Shown: positions 6,764 through 13,964 of the stretch, in pieces
How the letters are laid out: every line of letters starts with the position of its first letter
Numbering within the stretch: position 1 is the first letter of the stretch
Notes under the pieces: model-generated
Databases searched by the model: none
The model's input: only the letters and a program-made list of their open reading frames with translations
What the model was told of the DNA's origin: nothing
Translations under genes and position numbers: made by a program
DNA from: Spirochaetaceae bacterium
GTDB taxonomy: Bacteria > Spirochaetota > Spirochaetia > DSM-2461
Assembly (NCBI GenBank): GCA_016342385.1
Contig: JAEINM010000057.1
Coordinates: 1-14,098, forward strand
Length of the DNA stretch: 14,098 bases
Direction of reading: 5' to 3'

Positions 6764-9226
6764 CTATTTTATAAGAATAAACTCTACCCGCCTGTTTTTC
6801 CAGCGGTTAATCAAGTCGCTATGAGGGACCAGAGGATTATATCCACCATTACCGGTTGTAGTCATTCTTCTTATATCGATGCCCCTTAAGACCAGTGCAT
6901 CGCGAATACTCTCCGCTCGCAGACTGGATAATGGTAATAATATATCATTCTCTTCTGTCAGCCACCGAATAGGTTTATCCCAGTAAATTCTGACAGCATT
7001 ACCTTCAAGATTAATCTTATAGGCTGAATATTTCTTGAGAATTTCTGCCAGCTTATCCAGTGTTGCTACATTCTTTGCTTGCAATTCAGGACTTACATCT
7101 AGATAATCAGCCGTAAAGGGTTTGAAATAAATACTCGAGAGGCTTATCTTCAACTTATCACCATCTTTTAGAACCAGTATATCCACAGGAATTACATCAT
7201 TAGCTGAAGAAGTATTACCCAGAGAATCTTCAGCTTTAATCATCAGTGTATAATCTGAGGCCGATTGAACCAGTTCATTTCGAGGAGACAGACCATTCCA
7301 TTGGAACAGGCCATTAGAAAATCTGCTTGAAGGTATAGTGAGAAAGACCTGTCCTGTGGGATCGAGAATGGAGGCGCTCCAGTTTTTCACTCCCTGATCG
7401 TCGGAAACAGACACATTAATTTTCAGTAGGTCATTCACTCCATCACCATCAGGAGAAAAGGGAATTGATGTTATGGAATGATTAATAGCAGGAGGTGTTA
7501 GATCCAGAATAAAATCATTATCAGTCGATGCAGTCACCTGGTTTCCTTTTTCATATTCAACAAAAAGAGTACCGAAAAAGGTTCCTTCAACAATCAAGCC
7601 ACTTTTATTCATTCCCGCCCAACTTAGAGTAGAAGGGATGACATTATCGCTATCCTCTCCGAAATTATAAACATCATTGCCAATAGAGTCTGAAATAATA
7701 TAATTCCAGTTTACAATTCCTTCTTTTACAGTAGGATTGAGAGAGAATTCCATAAAATCGTTTATACCGTCATTATTTGGACTGAAAGCTGCAGTTGTAT
7801 TATGAACGGTAACGGGAGTGGGTTTTGTATCCACAACAAACTTGGCTGTTTGATAAGAACCGGAAGTTCCGGCTAAATCTGTTGATTCTACAGAATAGAG
7901 GTATTCTCCATCGGGAACTATCTGTCCGGCATCATTCTTTCCATCCCAGTCAAAAGCAATGGCTCTTTCTTTCCATTGATAGGATTTTACAGTAGTACCT
8001 GCTGAGTTCCTTATGGATCCATTCCATAGACTTTCGATACTTGTAGTCTGATTGATAGAAATCTCATCTTTTTTCCCATCACCGTCAGGTGAAAATATCC
8101 TGAAATTTTTCGATAAAACAGCTTGGGGAGGAGTCACATCCAACATAACAGCTGCAGAAGTGACTACGGGATTGTTGCCGTTCAAATACATGGCAGAAAA
8201 AACACCGTAATAATTCCCTTCAGGTAAAAACTTACTATTCTTATCTTTTCCATCAAACTCGACATTCAGAGGGAAGGATTTTGATGAGGGAGTTAGATTC
8301 CTTATAATATCACCTGCTTCATTTATTATGAGAAAGCTGGATTGGGTTAGCTGTTCAGCTTTATCTGCTTCCAAGCGAAAAGAAACCTTATCCAGGATAC
8401 CATCCCTATTGGGAGAGAATGTCGGGATTTGACTAATTACACTAATATCATAGGATCTTCTTTCTATGATAATTCCCGGTAAAACACTGAGAAATGTGTT
8501 TCCCGCTCTGTCAGTAGACGATAGTCTATAGGTAAATGCTCCATCTTCTGTTGTGGAACCCGAATTATCATTTCCATTCCAGCTAAATTCCGGTGCCAGA
8601 CCGGGCCATTGGTATAGCATGACCACCTTATCATCTTTATCGAGGAATTCGCCCTTCCATTCGTCTTCAGAAGAACTGGTCTGATATACATCCAGAACCT
8701 CCTGATTGCCATCACTATTGGGAGAAAAAATCATATAGGGAAGAGAGACTACTGCAGAGGGGGGGGTGTTATCGACAATGATAGCAATAGGGTCTAGTTC
8801 ACCTTTGTTGCCCTCATAATCCCATGCTGAGATTTTCATATAATACACACCATCATCTACCCAGGAATCATTTTCATCAACACCGGCCCAGACTATCTCC
8901 TGAGGTAAAACCAGAGGGGTCTTTTTCCCGGCAATTTTAGTCTTCCCCTGGGGAATGACTTTCCCTTCTTTTATGGAATAAATGACTTCTCCTGTTTCTG
9001 AGCTTATTGATATATTATAACCGGCAAGTTTGAGTCCTTTCGTATCGGGAATTTCTACAGGAAGAATAAATTCATCGAGAACTCCATCCTGATTGATTGG
9101 AGAGATATATGATTCTTCGGGAATCATACTTTCCAAAGGGATATCCCCTTTATATGTCGCACAGGAAGATATGAGAATAATGTCAGCAAATACTGCCGTA
9201 ATGAGTAAAAAAATGCTATTTTTCAT
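6764..9226 (-). CDS. Large repeat lipoprotein with FlgD-Ig-like repeats and OmpA-like C-terminus
   Basis: The 820-aa protein starts with a signal peptide ending in a lipobox (ISSC, Cys22), so it should be lipidated and anchored in the inner or outer membrane. Five FSP-x-x-DG motifs at residues 167, 270, 378, 481 and 590, and a looser one at 41 (ISPINQDG), mark tandem beta-sandwich units like the FlgD Ig domain. Each also shows a W/F-x-G-x-(D/N)-G-type strand and several carry V-D-x-TPP. The acidic loops could bind Ca2+. Residues about 696-820 form an OmpA-like domain (LSSLRAESIRDAL, then GNGGYNPLVP and RWKNRRVEFIL), expected to touch peptidoglycan, but the usual binding Asp is missing. AAGGA at 9237-9233 fixes the start. 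The gene lies between lapA-like and PilZ-like genes on the same strand. A role in cell-envelope structure is inferred. Confidence 0.85.
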   Translation of the reverse strand: MKNSIFLLITAVFADIILISSCATYKGDIPLESMIPEESYISPINQDGVLDEFILPVEIPDTKGLKLAGYNISISSETGEVIYSIKEGKVIPQGKTKIAGKKTPLVLPQEIVWAGVDENDSWVDDGVYYMKISAWDYEGNKGELDPIAIIVDNTPPSAVVSLPYMIFSPNSDGNQEVLDVYQTSSSEDEWKGEFLDKDDKVVMLYQWPGLAPEFSWNGNDNSGSTTEDGAFTYRLSSTDRAGNTFLSVLPGIIIERRSYDISVISQIPTFSPNRDGILDKVSFRLEADKAEQLTQSSFLIINEAGDIIRNLTPSSKSFPLNVEFDGKDKNSKFLPEGNYYGVFSAMYLNGNNPVVTSAAVMLDVTPPQAVLSKNFRIFSPDGDGKKDEISINQTTSIESLWNGSIRNSAGTTVKSYQWKERAIAFDWDGKNDAGQIVPDGEYLYSVESTDLAGTSGSYQTAKFVVDTKPTPVTVHNTTAAFSPNNDGINDFMEFSLNPTVKEGIVNWNYIISDSIGNDVYNFGEDSDNVIPSTLSWAGMNKSGLIVEGTFFGTLFVEYEKGNQVTASTDNDFILDLTPPAINHSITSIPFSPDGDGVNDLLKINVSVSDDQGVKNWSASILDPTGQVFLTIPSSRFSNGLFQWNGLSPRNELVQSASDYTLMIKAEDSLGNTSSANDVIPVDILVLKDGDKLKISLSSIYFKPFTADYLDVSPELQAKNVATLDKLAEILKKYSAYKINLEGNAVRIYWDKPIRWLTEENDILLPLSSLRAESIRDALVLRGIDIRRMTTTGNGGYNPLVPHSDLINRWKNRRVEFILIK

Positions 9227-9238
9227 CTTAATTCCTTT

Positions 9239-9257
9239 TCTGAATTACCATTTCAGA
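9239..9257 (-). other. Small hairpin abutting the SD of the repeat lipoprotein gene
   Basis: On the mRNA a perfect 6-bp stem, TCTGAA/TTCAGA, with a 7-nt loop ends 1 nt before the AAGGA SD (9237-9233). There is no following T-run, so it is not a terminator. It lies in the 50-bp gap between the lapA-like and lipoprotein genes. Six AT-rich pairs can arise by chance. Confidence 0.25.
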
Positions 9258-9276
9258 TTAAAAAACGACTGAACCT

Positions 9277-9489
9277 TTATTTTTTCTCTCTTTTCCTTTT
9301 TTTAAAATAGCTGAAGCTGGAAAAAAGCCAGCCGATGAAGACTCCCGCCAATAAAAAAATAGACATGAGTAAAAATCGAGGCAAAGTAACAGTCCAGGGG
9401 AGGAAGGTTATACTGACCACCTCGCCATTCTGTATAAAAAAGATTATGCATAAAATCCCTATGAATATTCCAAAAATAAACTTAATCAT
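9277..9489 (-). CDS. LapA-domain (DUF1049) small membrane protein
   Basis: The 70-aa protein has two membrane helices (about 3-20 and 40-60) and a strongly basic C-terminal tail (KKRKREKK), placing both ends in the cytoplasm. The pattern FFIQNGEVVSITFLPWTVTLP between the helices is the LapA/DUF1049 hallmark (F-x-x-QN-x-x-x-V-x-x-x-FL). In E. coli LapA works with LapB in controlling lipopolysaccharide synthesis; spirochetes often lack LPS, so the role here may differ. AAGGAG at 9502-9497, 7 nt before the ATG, is a strong ribosome site. It is the first gene of a three-gene minus-strand operon with the repeat lipoprotein and the PilZ-like protein. No lapB is nearby. Confidence 0.8.
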   Translation of the reverse strand: MIKFIFGIFIGILCIIFFIQNGEVVSITFLPWTVTLPRFLLMSIFLLAGVFIGWLFSSFSYFKKRKREKK

Positions 9490-9576
9490 CTTATGACTCC
9501 TTAAATAAACTTTACTCTATAAAAGAAATAAAGCTAATTTATTCCATATTCTTTCCATGCGGAAAAAATCAGAGTA

Positions 9577-9604
9577 AATATAAACCTTTCTGGACAAGAG
9601 TCAA
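9577..9604 (-). promoter_or_regulatory. Sigma70-type promoter for the lapA-lipoprotein-PilZ operon
   Basis: The minus strand reads TTGACT (9604-9599), a 16-nt spacer and TATATT (9582-9577), each one base from consensus. The start would be near 9570, giving a leader of about 80 nt. That leader can form two short hairpins: TTTCC/GGAAA with a 4-nt loop (9552-9565) and AATAAA/TTTATT with a 5-nt loop (9527-9543). This is the best promoter match I found in the window. It shares the 191-bp gap with the divergent trkH start. Confidence 0.5.
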
Positions 9605-9644
9605 TAGAATAATTTACATATTTCCTCAAAAAAGGAATTATATC

Positions 9645-9673
9645 TTGTAATAGAAATATAGACATCTGATAAT
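9645..9673 (+). promoter_or_regulatory. Candidate trkH promoter with -10 box 7 nt from the start codon
   Basis: TTGTAA (9645-9650), a 17-nt spacer and GATAAT (9668-9673) make a fair promoter. The -10 box ends 7 nt before the trkH ATG at 9681, so transcription would begin at or next to the A of the start codon. No SD is present between. A second weaker option is TTTACA at about 9613-9618 with AATTAT 17 nt downstream, which would give a normal leader. Confidence 0.4.
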
Positions 9674-9680
9674 TCAGAAC

Positions 9681-11381
9681 ATGAGAAAAGTATTGCTTTT
9701 TATATTATTGATATTGGGAATAGCCGGTTTATATTTGGAACAGCAAATTGATAAACTGGGTGAATTTGACTGGATTGTTTCGGTTATTGATTTGACACTG
9801 GTTTTTTTCCTTGTTTCCGAAGCCCTTCTGTCCTTCCTAAAAGTTCCCAATAAAAAATATTTCCTGAAAACCAATATTCCTTCACTCATTTTCCTTGTTA
9901 TTTATCTCTTTCTTTTTCTGGTAAACAGATTGAGTCATTTTATTCATCCCGGTTCTTTCTTCCGGGGGTACTTCTTTCTTGTGGTTGTTCGAAATATCCT
10001 GCTCATACTCAAGGTCTATGGGCGGATCAGAAAATTCACTGGTTATCTGAATTCCATCTTTTCTAAACCGGCACAGACTGTGGTTTTAAGTTTCATCGTA
10101 GTCATACTTGTGGGGACCTTATTAATCATGATGCCTTTTATGACAGTTGACGGTTACATCAGTCCCATTAACGCCCTATTCACAGTGACATCGGCTGTCT
10201 GTGTGACCGGTCTGATAGTCGTTGACACAGCTGTTTATTTTACACTCATAGGGCAAATAACACTGCTGGTTCTCATCCAGATTGGAGGTCTGGGTATCAT
10301 GCTTCTCTCCTACTTTATGGTATTTTCATTCCGTAGATCCCTGAGTCTGAAGGACAGGACTCTCCTGAGTTTTATGCTCAATGAATCGGATTTGAAAGCC
10401 ATCGTCAAAAGTGTAAAGAGAATAATCATCCTGACTTTCTCCATAGAACTGACTGGGGCTCTTATTTTATTTCCCCTATTTCTAAGTGAAGGATATCCGC
10501 CGGGTCCTTCAATATTCAATGCTTTATTCCATGCCATATCAGCCTTCTGTAACGCGGGGTTTGCTCTATTTTCCAATAGCCTTGAATCTTTCAGAGGAAA
10601 TTATCTGTTGAATTTTACCATCGCCGGTCTGATTATTGCCGGAGGAATCAGTTTTTCAGTTCTCACTGAACTGGTTACGGGAATCAGAGATATTTTCAGA
10701 AAGAGAAAAACGGTTCTGTCTATCAATACAAAAGTTGTGGTTCAGGTTTCTGCAATACTGACTGTAGCGGCTATGCTGGTTATCTACAAACTGGAGCATC
10801 GCACCAATCTCTATATACTCCCTCTGGGAGAACAGTATCTCTCGGCTTTTTTTCAGGCTGTGACACTGAGAACAGCCGGTTTTAATACGCTGTCCTTTAC
10901 GTCTCTCCGTACCGGGACTCTGATGATGATGATAGGAATCATGTTCATCGGAGGAGCATCGGGCAGCACCGCCGGGGGAATAAAAGTCAACACCCTCGGT
11001 GTCGTATGGGCCTATATCCAATCTTTCAGGAAGGGGAAAGATGATACCTTAATCTATAGGCATCAGGTGTCAAAAGATCAGATTCTACAAGCCTTTACGG
11101 TTATTATCTTCGGTATTATTTCTGTTTTCACCATTACCTTTATTCTCATTGTCATTGAGGATTTTCCTCCGGTTGAAATTTTATTTGAATCCGTGTCGGC
11201 CTTTGCAACAGTCGGATTATCAACAGGTATAACTGGCAGTTTTACCACATTGGGCAAGTTCTGCCTGATCATACTCATGTTTTTCGGGAGAATCGGTCCT
11301 CTGACTCTGCTGACGGCATCATCGAAGGGAGAAAAATCATCGCAGATTTCGTATCCTGAAGCTACACTTTTAATTGGATAG
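9681..11381 (+). CDS. TrkH/KtrB-family K+ uptake channel subunit with extra N-terminal membrane domain
   Basis: This inner-membrane K+ (or K+/Na+) translocating subunit has the four pore loops of the superfamily. Filter glycines are G177 (TSAVCVTGL), G293 (SAFCNAGF), G400 (TLRTAGF) and G512 (SAFATVGLS). The conserved GGASGSTAGGIK gate loop (about 424-435) and the GRIGPLT end (536-542) are present. The canonical TrkH/KtrB start aligns only from about residue 128. The first 127 residues add four hydrophobic segments (about 4-19, 31-53, 65-82, 95-113), the last followed by basic residues. No SD precedes the ATG at 9681, and an in-frame stop at 9651-9653 limits extension upstream. The next gene, ktrA-like, starts 10 nt after its stop with an SD overlapping the stop, so the two are coupled. 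Partnership with an RCK protein and size favour KtrB over TrkH, but I leave the symbol open. Confidence 0.93.
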   Translation: MRKVLLFILLILGIAGLYLEQQIDKLGEFDWIVSVIDLTLVFFLVSEALLSFLKVPNKKYFLKTNIPSLIFLVIYLFLFLVNRLSHFIHPGSFFRGYFFLVVVRNILLILKVYGRIRKFTGYLNSIFSKPAQTVVLSFIVVILVGTLLIMMPFMTVDGYISPINALFTVTSAVCVTGLIVVDTAVYFTLIGQITLLVLIQIGGLGIMLLSYFMVFSFRRSLSLKDRTLLSFMLNESDLKAIVKSVKRIIILTFSIELTGALILFPLFLSEGYPPGPSIFNALFHAISAFCNAGFALFSNSLESFRGNYLLNFTIAGLIIAGGISFSVLTELVTGIRDIFRKRKTVLSINTKVVVQVSAILTVAAMLVIYKLEHRTNLYILPLGEQYLSAFFQAVTLRTAGFNTLSFTSLRTGTLMMMIGIMFIGGASGSTAGGIKVNTLGVVWAYIQSFRKGKDDTLIYRHQVSKDQILQAFTVIIFGIISVFTITFILIVIEDFPPVEILFESVSAFATVGLSTGITGSFTTLGKFCLIILMFFGRIGPLTLLTASSKGEKSSQISYPEATLLIG

Positions 11382-11390
11382 GAGAAACTT

Positions 11391-11948
11391 ATGAAAAAGA
11401 CATTCGCTGTAATAGGCCTTGGAATACTGGGAAGAAAAGTCTGTGAAGTCCTGACCGAAAAGGGAGGAGAAGTCATTGCCATAGACAATACCCCTGTACA
11501 GATAAACAAAGTTAAGGATTTTGTGACTCAGGCAATCCTTCTTGATTCCACAGATGAGGACTCCATCTCCAGTGCCCCATTCGATCAGGTTGATGCGGCC
11601 ATAGTCGCTATAGGAGACAATATTGAAGCCAGTATACTCACAACGACTCTTCTGAAACAGTTGGGAGTACCCTATATTATCTCCAGAGCCGTTAATAAAA
11701 CACATTACCAGGTACTCAAACAGGTGGGTGCCGATGAAGTGATTAATGTGGAAGAAGATCAGGGGAGAAGAATTGCCCTGAATCTGATAGCCCCTTCGGT
11801 TATGGAAAAAGTCAGGCTCTCCAAAGATATCTATCTATCGGAAATGTACCTGCCTGAAATATACGAAAGAAGAAGTCGGTTCACTGGATCTGAAAGAAAA
11901 ATTCAAGATCCAGCTGAGCGCTGTCAGGAGAACCATAACTGCGCTTGA
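11391..11948 (+). CDS. ktrA: KtrA/TrkA-type RCK regulator, N-terminal part (frameshifted)
   Basis: This is the cytosolic nucleotide-binding subunit that gates the K+ channel. Residues 4-33 form a Rossmann start with G9-x-G11-x-x-G14 and acidic D32. AIVAIGDNIEAS, the H-x-x-L-x-x-x-GAD-x-V region and the LSEMYLPE start of the C-domain follow, all typical of KtrA. After about residue 160 the reading frame loses all similarity (ERRSRFTGSERK...) and stops at 11946-11948. The expected RCK C-terminal domain is encoded in the +1 frame directly after (see next entry), so one extra base, probably in the purine run 11865-11875, breaks the gene. GGAG (11381-11384) overlaps the trkH stop and gives a good start 6 nt later. 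If the frameshift is real, only the RCK N-domain is made; if it is a sequencing error, the protein is 230 aa. Confidence 0.9.
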   Translation: MKKTFAVIGLGILGRKVCEVLTEKGGEVIAIDNTPVQINKVKDFVTQAILLDSTDEDSISSAPFDQVDAAIVAIGDNIEASILTTTLLKQLGVPYIISRAVNKTHYQVLKQVGADEVINVEEDQGRRIALNLIAPSVMEKVRLSKDIYLSEMYLPEIYERRSRFTGSERKIQDPAERCQENHNCA

Positions 11949-12084
11949 CACCGACGGGAATACTGTACGAAATGAAAAATTGATTTTCCCGGAACTTTCC
12001 GACGAACTGCTCGATGGCGATGTTCTCATACTGGTGGGAGATGAAAAGAACCTGGAAACCTTTCAGAAAAGCGGAGAAGAATAG
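11869..12084 (+). pseudogene. Displaced C-terminal domain (TrkA_C/RCK_C) of the ktrA-like gene
   Basis: In the +1 frame, starting at the GAA at 11869, the translation runs EEVGSLDLKEKFKIQLSAV and continues with RRTITALDTDGNTV, NEKLIFPELSDELLDGDVLI and LVGDEKNLETF to a TAG at 12082-12084. This is a typical TrkA_C domain: S-x-x-x-LDL-x-x-K-x, then a regulatory loop and a GD-x-L-x-L-x-G end. The frame is open back only to about 11791 and contains no ATG, GTG or TTG before the homology begins. It therefore cannot be started on its own and needs a frameshift from the upstream part. No further damage is seen in it, which points to a recent mutation or an error in the sequence. Confidence 0.8.
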
Positions 12085-12086
12085 TC

Positions 12087-12866
12087 ATGATTATTATTAC
12101 TCTAAAGAGATTTTTCATCTCTTTCTCCATAATACTTATAATAACAGCCTTTTTAATCTTTTTAGGGATGAATCTTCAGGAAGGAGAACTTATTCAAGTA
12201 CGAATCGATACCCAGAATATTTTATTTTGGGGAATTATCGCTTTCCTCCTACAGATAGGAATTGCCATAACCCTACTTTTCAACAACCAAAGTATCATAA
12301 ATAATTTGAAAAGAGTGTCCAGAATTGGTGATTATTCTCATATTCAGGCCCGTAAAATCCTGGGGAAAATGGGACCGCTGGGCCAGGAAATCGAACTGAT
12401 GATGCAGGAGCAGAACAATCTGGTGGTTTTAAGGTCTAACAGAATATCGGCCTTGAATAACCTGGTGAGAATGCTCTGCATAGGCTATTCTGAACCTATT
12501 TTAATCACTGACGTTAACGGAGATATTCTGAGTATCAGTACCACTTTCAGTGAGAAGATAAAAAAGGAAGGATCGGAGATCAGCTGGAAAAAGCTGAGCG
12601 ACCTGAGACCGGATATCCCCCTGACTGAAGTCTTGAATCACCTGGAAAAACAAAAACTCCCCTGGAGTGATCCGGAGATCGGAGGAGTCACCTGTACTCC
12701 TGTTTTTGATAAAATGAATGCTCTTAATTTCTGTATATGGGAGCTGGAAACGAGTCATTTCAATAAAATATATAAAGAGAAACAGGCTGAAAAAATCAAG
12801 GGGAAAACCCGGATCAGAGTTCAGGGGTTTTTAGAAATGTTCAGGAATAAAAAGGAGACTTTATAA
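12087..12866 (+). CDS. Two-TM membrane protein with PAS-like domain, unknown function
   Basis: I do not recognise this 259-aa protein as a named family. Two membrane helices (about 8-28 and 45-66) are followed by a charged, helical, HAMP-like linker (67-125, with KMGPLGQEIELMMQEQNNL). A PAS-like domain follows (about 128-225), beginning SEPILITDVNGDILSISTTF and ending in the strand NALNFCIWELE. The tail is strongly basic. There is no kinase, GGDEF or other output domain, so if it is a sensor it must act on a partner. The ATG lies 2 nt after the displaced ktrA stop, with GGAG at 12073-12076, and its own stop abuts the corA ATG. This tight packing between K+ and Mg2+ transport genes suggests a role with one of them, for example sensing or regulation. 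The external loop between the helices is short (about 16 aa), so sensing is more likely cytosolic. Confidence 0.8.
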   Translation: MIIITLKRFFISFSIILIITAFLIFLGMNLQEGELIQVRIDTQNILFWGIIAFLLQIGIAITLLFNNQSIINNLKRVSRIGDYSHIQARKILGKMGPLGQEIELMMQEQNNLVVLRSNRISALNNLVRMLCIGYSEPILITDVNGDILSISTTFSEKIKKEGSEISWKKLSDLRPDIPLTEVLNHLEKQKLPWSDPEIGGVTCTPVFDKMNALNFCIWELETSHFNKIYKEKQAEKIKGKTRIRVQGFLEMFRNKKETL

Positions 12867-13943
12867 ATGGCCAAAAGAAACATTTTCAAACCCCTATCCC
12901 CTTATTCAAAGAATGCCGGGCTACCTCCCGGAGCCCTCCATGAAACGGATGAAGAGAGCCTGCAGGTTGAAATTGATATTATGCAGTACAATAGAGATTC
13001 TTTTTCAGAAGAGAGAATCTCCCGGTCAGAATTATCGGGACTGAGCCCTGCAGGGGAGAATGTTCTCTGGATAAATATTTCCGGCACCGGCGATTCTTCC
13101 ATTCTGAAAGAACTGGAGACAAAGTTTACCATCAATCATCTGTCACTGGAAGATATTCAGAATACAGAACACAGACCGAAGATCGATGATTTCGGGAATT
13201 ATATTCATTTTATTTTAAAAATGCTGACCTGGGATCAAAAGATCAGATCCATATCAAATGAACAAGTCAGCATTATCCTCGGTAAAAACTATGTAATATC
13301 CATCCAGGAAAAGCCGGGAGATGTATTTGACAACATCCGCGACAGAATCAGGAACGGCAGAGGTCGCGTCCGCCATGAAGATGCTGACTATCTCTCCTAT
13401 GCTTTAATTGATGCCATAGTGGATAATTATTTTCTCATCTGCGACCGGCTGCAGGAAGAGCAGGAGATACTCGAAGAAAATGCCAATGTTTCTAATTCCA
13501 AGGAAACATTCAGAAATATCCATCATTTAAAAAAACAGATAATTCTGCTGCGAAAATCAGTCTGGCCTCTCCGGGAAATTCTAATCAGCATACAGAAGGA
13601 TGATTTTGAATTGATAAGAGAGAAAACTCTTCAGTACTATAGAGATATCTTTGATCACCTTTTATTTATTGTAGATTTAGTGGAACAGTTACGGGAAATG
13701 CTCTCGGGTTTGCAGGAATCTCTCATTTCCACAATCAGTTTTGAAATGAATAATGTCATGAAGGTTCTGACAATCATTGCCACTATTTTTATCCCTCTGA
13801 CTTTTGTGGCCGGTATTTACGGAATGAATTTCTCCTATATGCCCGAGCTGACTTACAAATGGGGTTATTTCGGGGTTCTCGGTTTTATGATTCTTGTTTT
13901 TATCATCATGATTTTCTTTTTTAAAAAAAAGAAATGGCTATAA
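12867..13943 (+). CDS. corA: CorA-family Mg2+/divalent cation transporter
   Basis: The 358-aa protein is a CorA channel, an inner-membrane homopentamer for Mg2+ and sometimes Co2+ or Ni2+. The C-terminus shows TM1 (about 298-317) ending in the essential YGMN motif (G319-M320-N321), the MPEL loop (325-328), TM2 (333-352) and a basic tail KKKKWL. The N-terminal cytosolic part has the alpha/beta subdomain (WINISG at 68-73, LEDIQNTEHRPKIDDF at 94-109) and the long stalk helix (about 186-300). AAGGAG (12852-12857), 9 nt before the ATG, lies within the end of the PAS-like gene, whose TAA directly abuts this ATG. Translation of the two is therefore probably coupled. It is likely the last gene of the trkH operon; 21 bp separate its stop from the next ORF, and no GC-rich terminator is seen. 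Confidence 0.95.
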   Translation: MAKRNIFKPLSPYSKNAGLPPGALHETDEESLQVEIDIMQYNRDSFSEERISRSELSGLSPAGENVLWINISGTGDSSILKELETKFTINHLSLEDIQNTEHRPKIDDFGNYIHFILKMLTWDQKIRSISNEQVSIILGKNYVISIQEKPGDVFDNIRDRIRNGRGRVRHEDADYLSYALIDAIVDNYFLICDRLQEEQEILEENANVSNSKETFRNIHHLKKQIILLRKSVWPLREILISIQKDDFELIREKTLQYYRDIFDHLLFIVDLVEQLREMLSGLQESLISTISFEMNNVMKVLTIIATIFIPLTFVAGIYGMNFSYMPELTYKWGYFGVLGFMILVFIIMIFFFKKKKWL

Positions 13944-13951
13944 TTATTCCC

Positions 13952-13957
13952 TATAAT
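13952..13957 (+). promoter_or_regulatory. Perfect TATAAT -10 box 7 nt before the start of the next gene
   Basis: TATAAT at 13952-13957 lies in the 21-bp gap after corA and ends exactly 7 nt before the ATG at 13965. No -35 is visible at 16-18 nt upstream, where the end of corA is an A/T run. If used, it gives an mRNA starting at or beside the start codon. AAGG at 13960-13963 is only 1 nt from the ATG, too close for a normal SD. Confidence 0.3.
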
Positions 13958-13964
13958 ATAAGGT

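Noticed and set aside
9537..9559. 13-codon ORF in the lapA leader as a leader peptide
   Set aside because: Its ATG has no SD and the peptide shows no regulatory codon run.
10656..11021. Minus-strand ORF of 121 aa within trkH
   Set aside because: It lies wholly over the conserved third pore region of trkH; composition shows a shadow frame.
13913..13934. Perfect 10-bp inverted repeat (TTTCTTTTTT / AAAAAAGAAA) at the end of corA, a possible terminator
   Set aside because: It contains almost no G/C, lies inside the coding sequence and simply encodes the FFFKKKK end of TM2 and the basic tail; no T-run follows.
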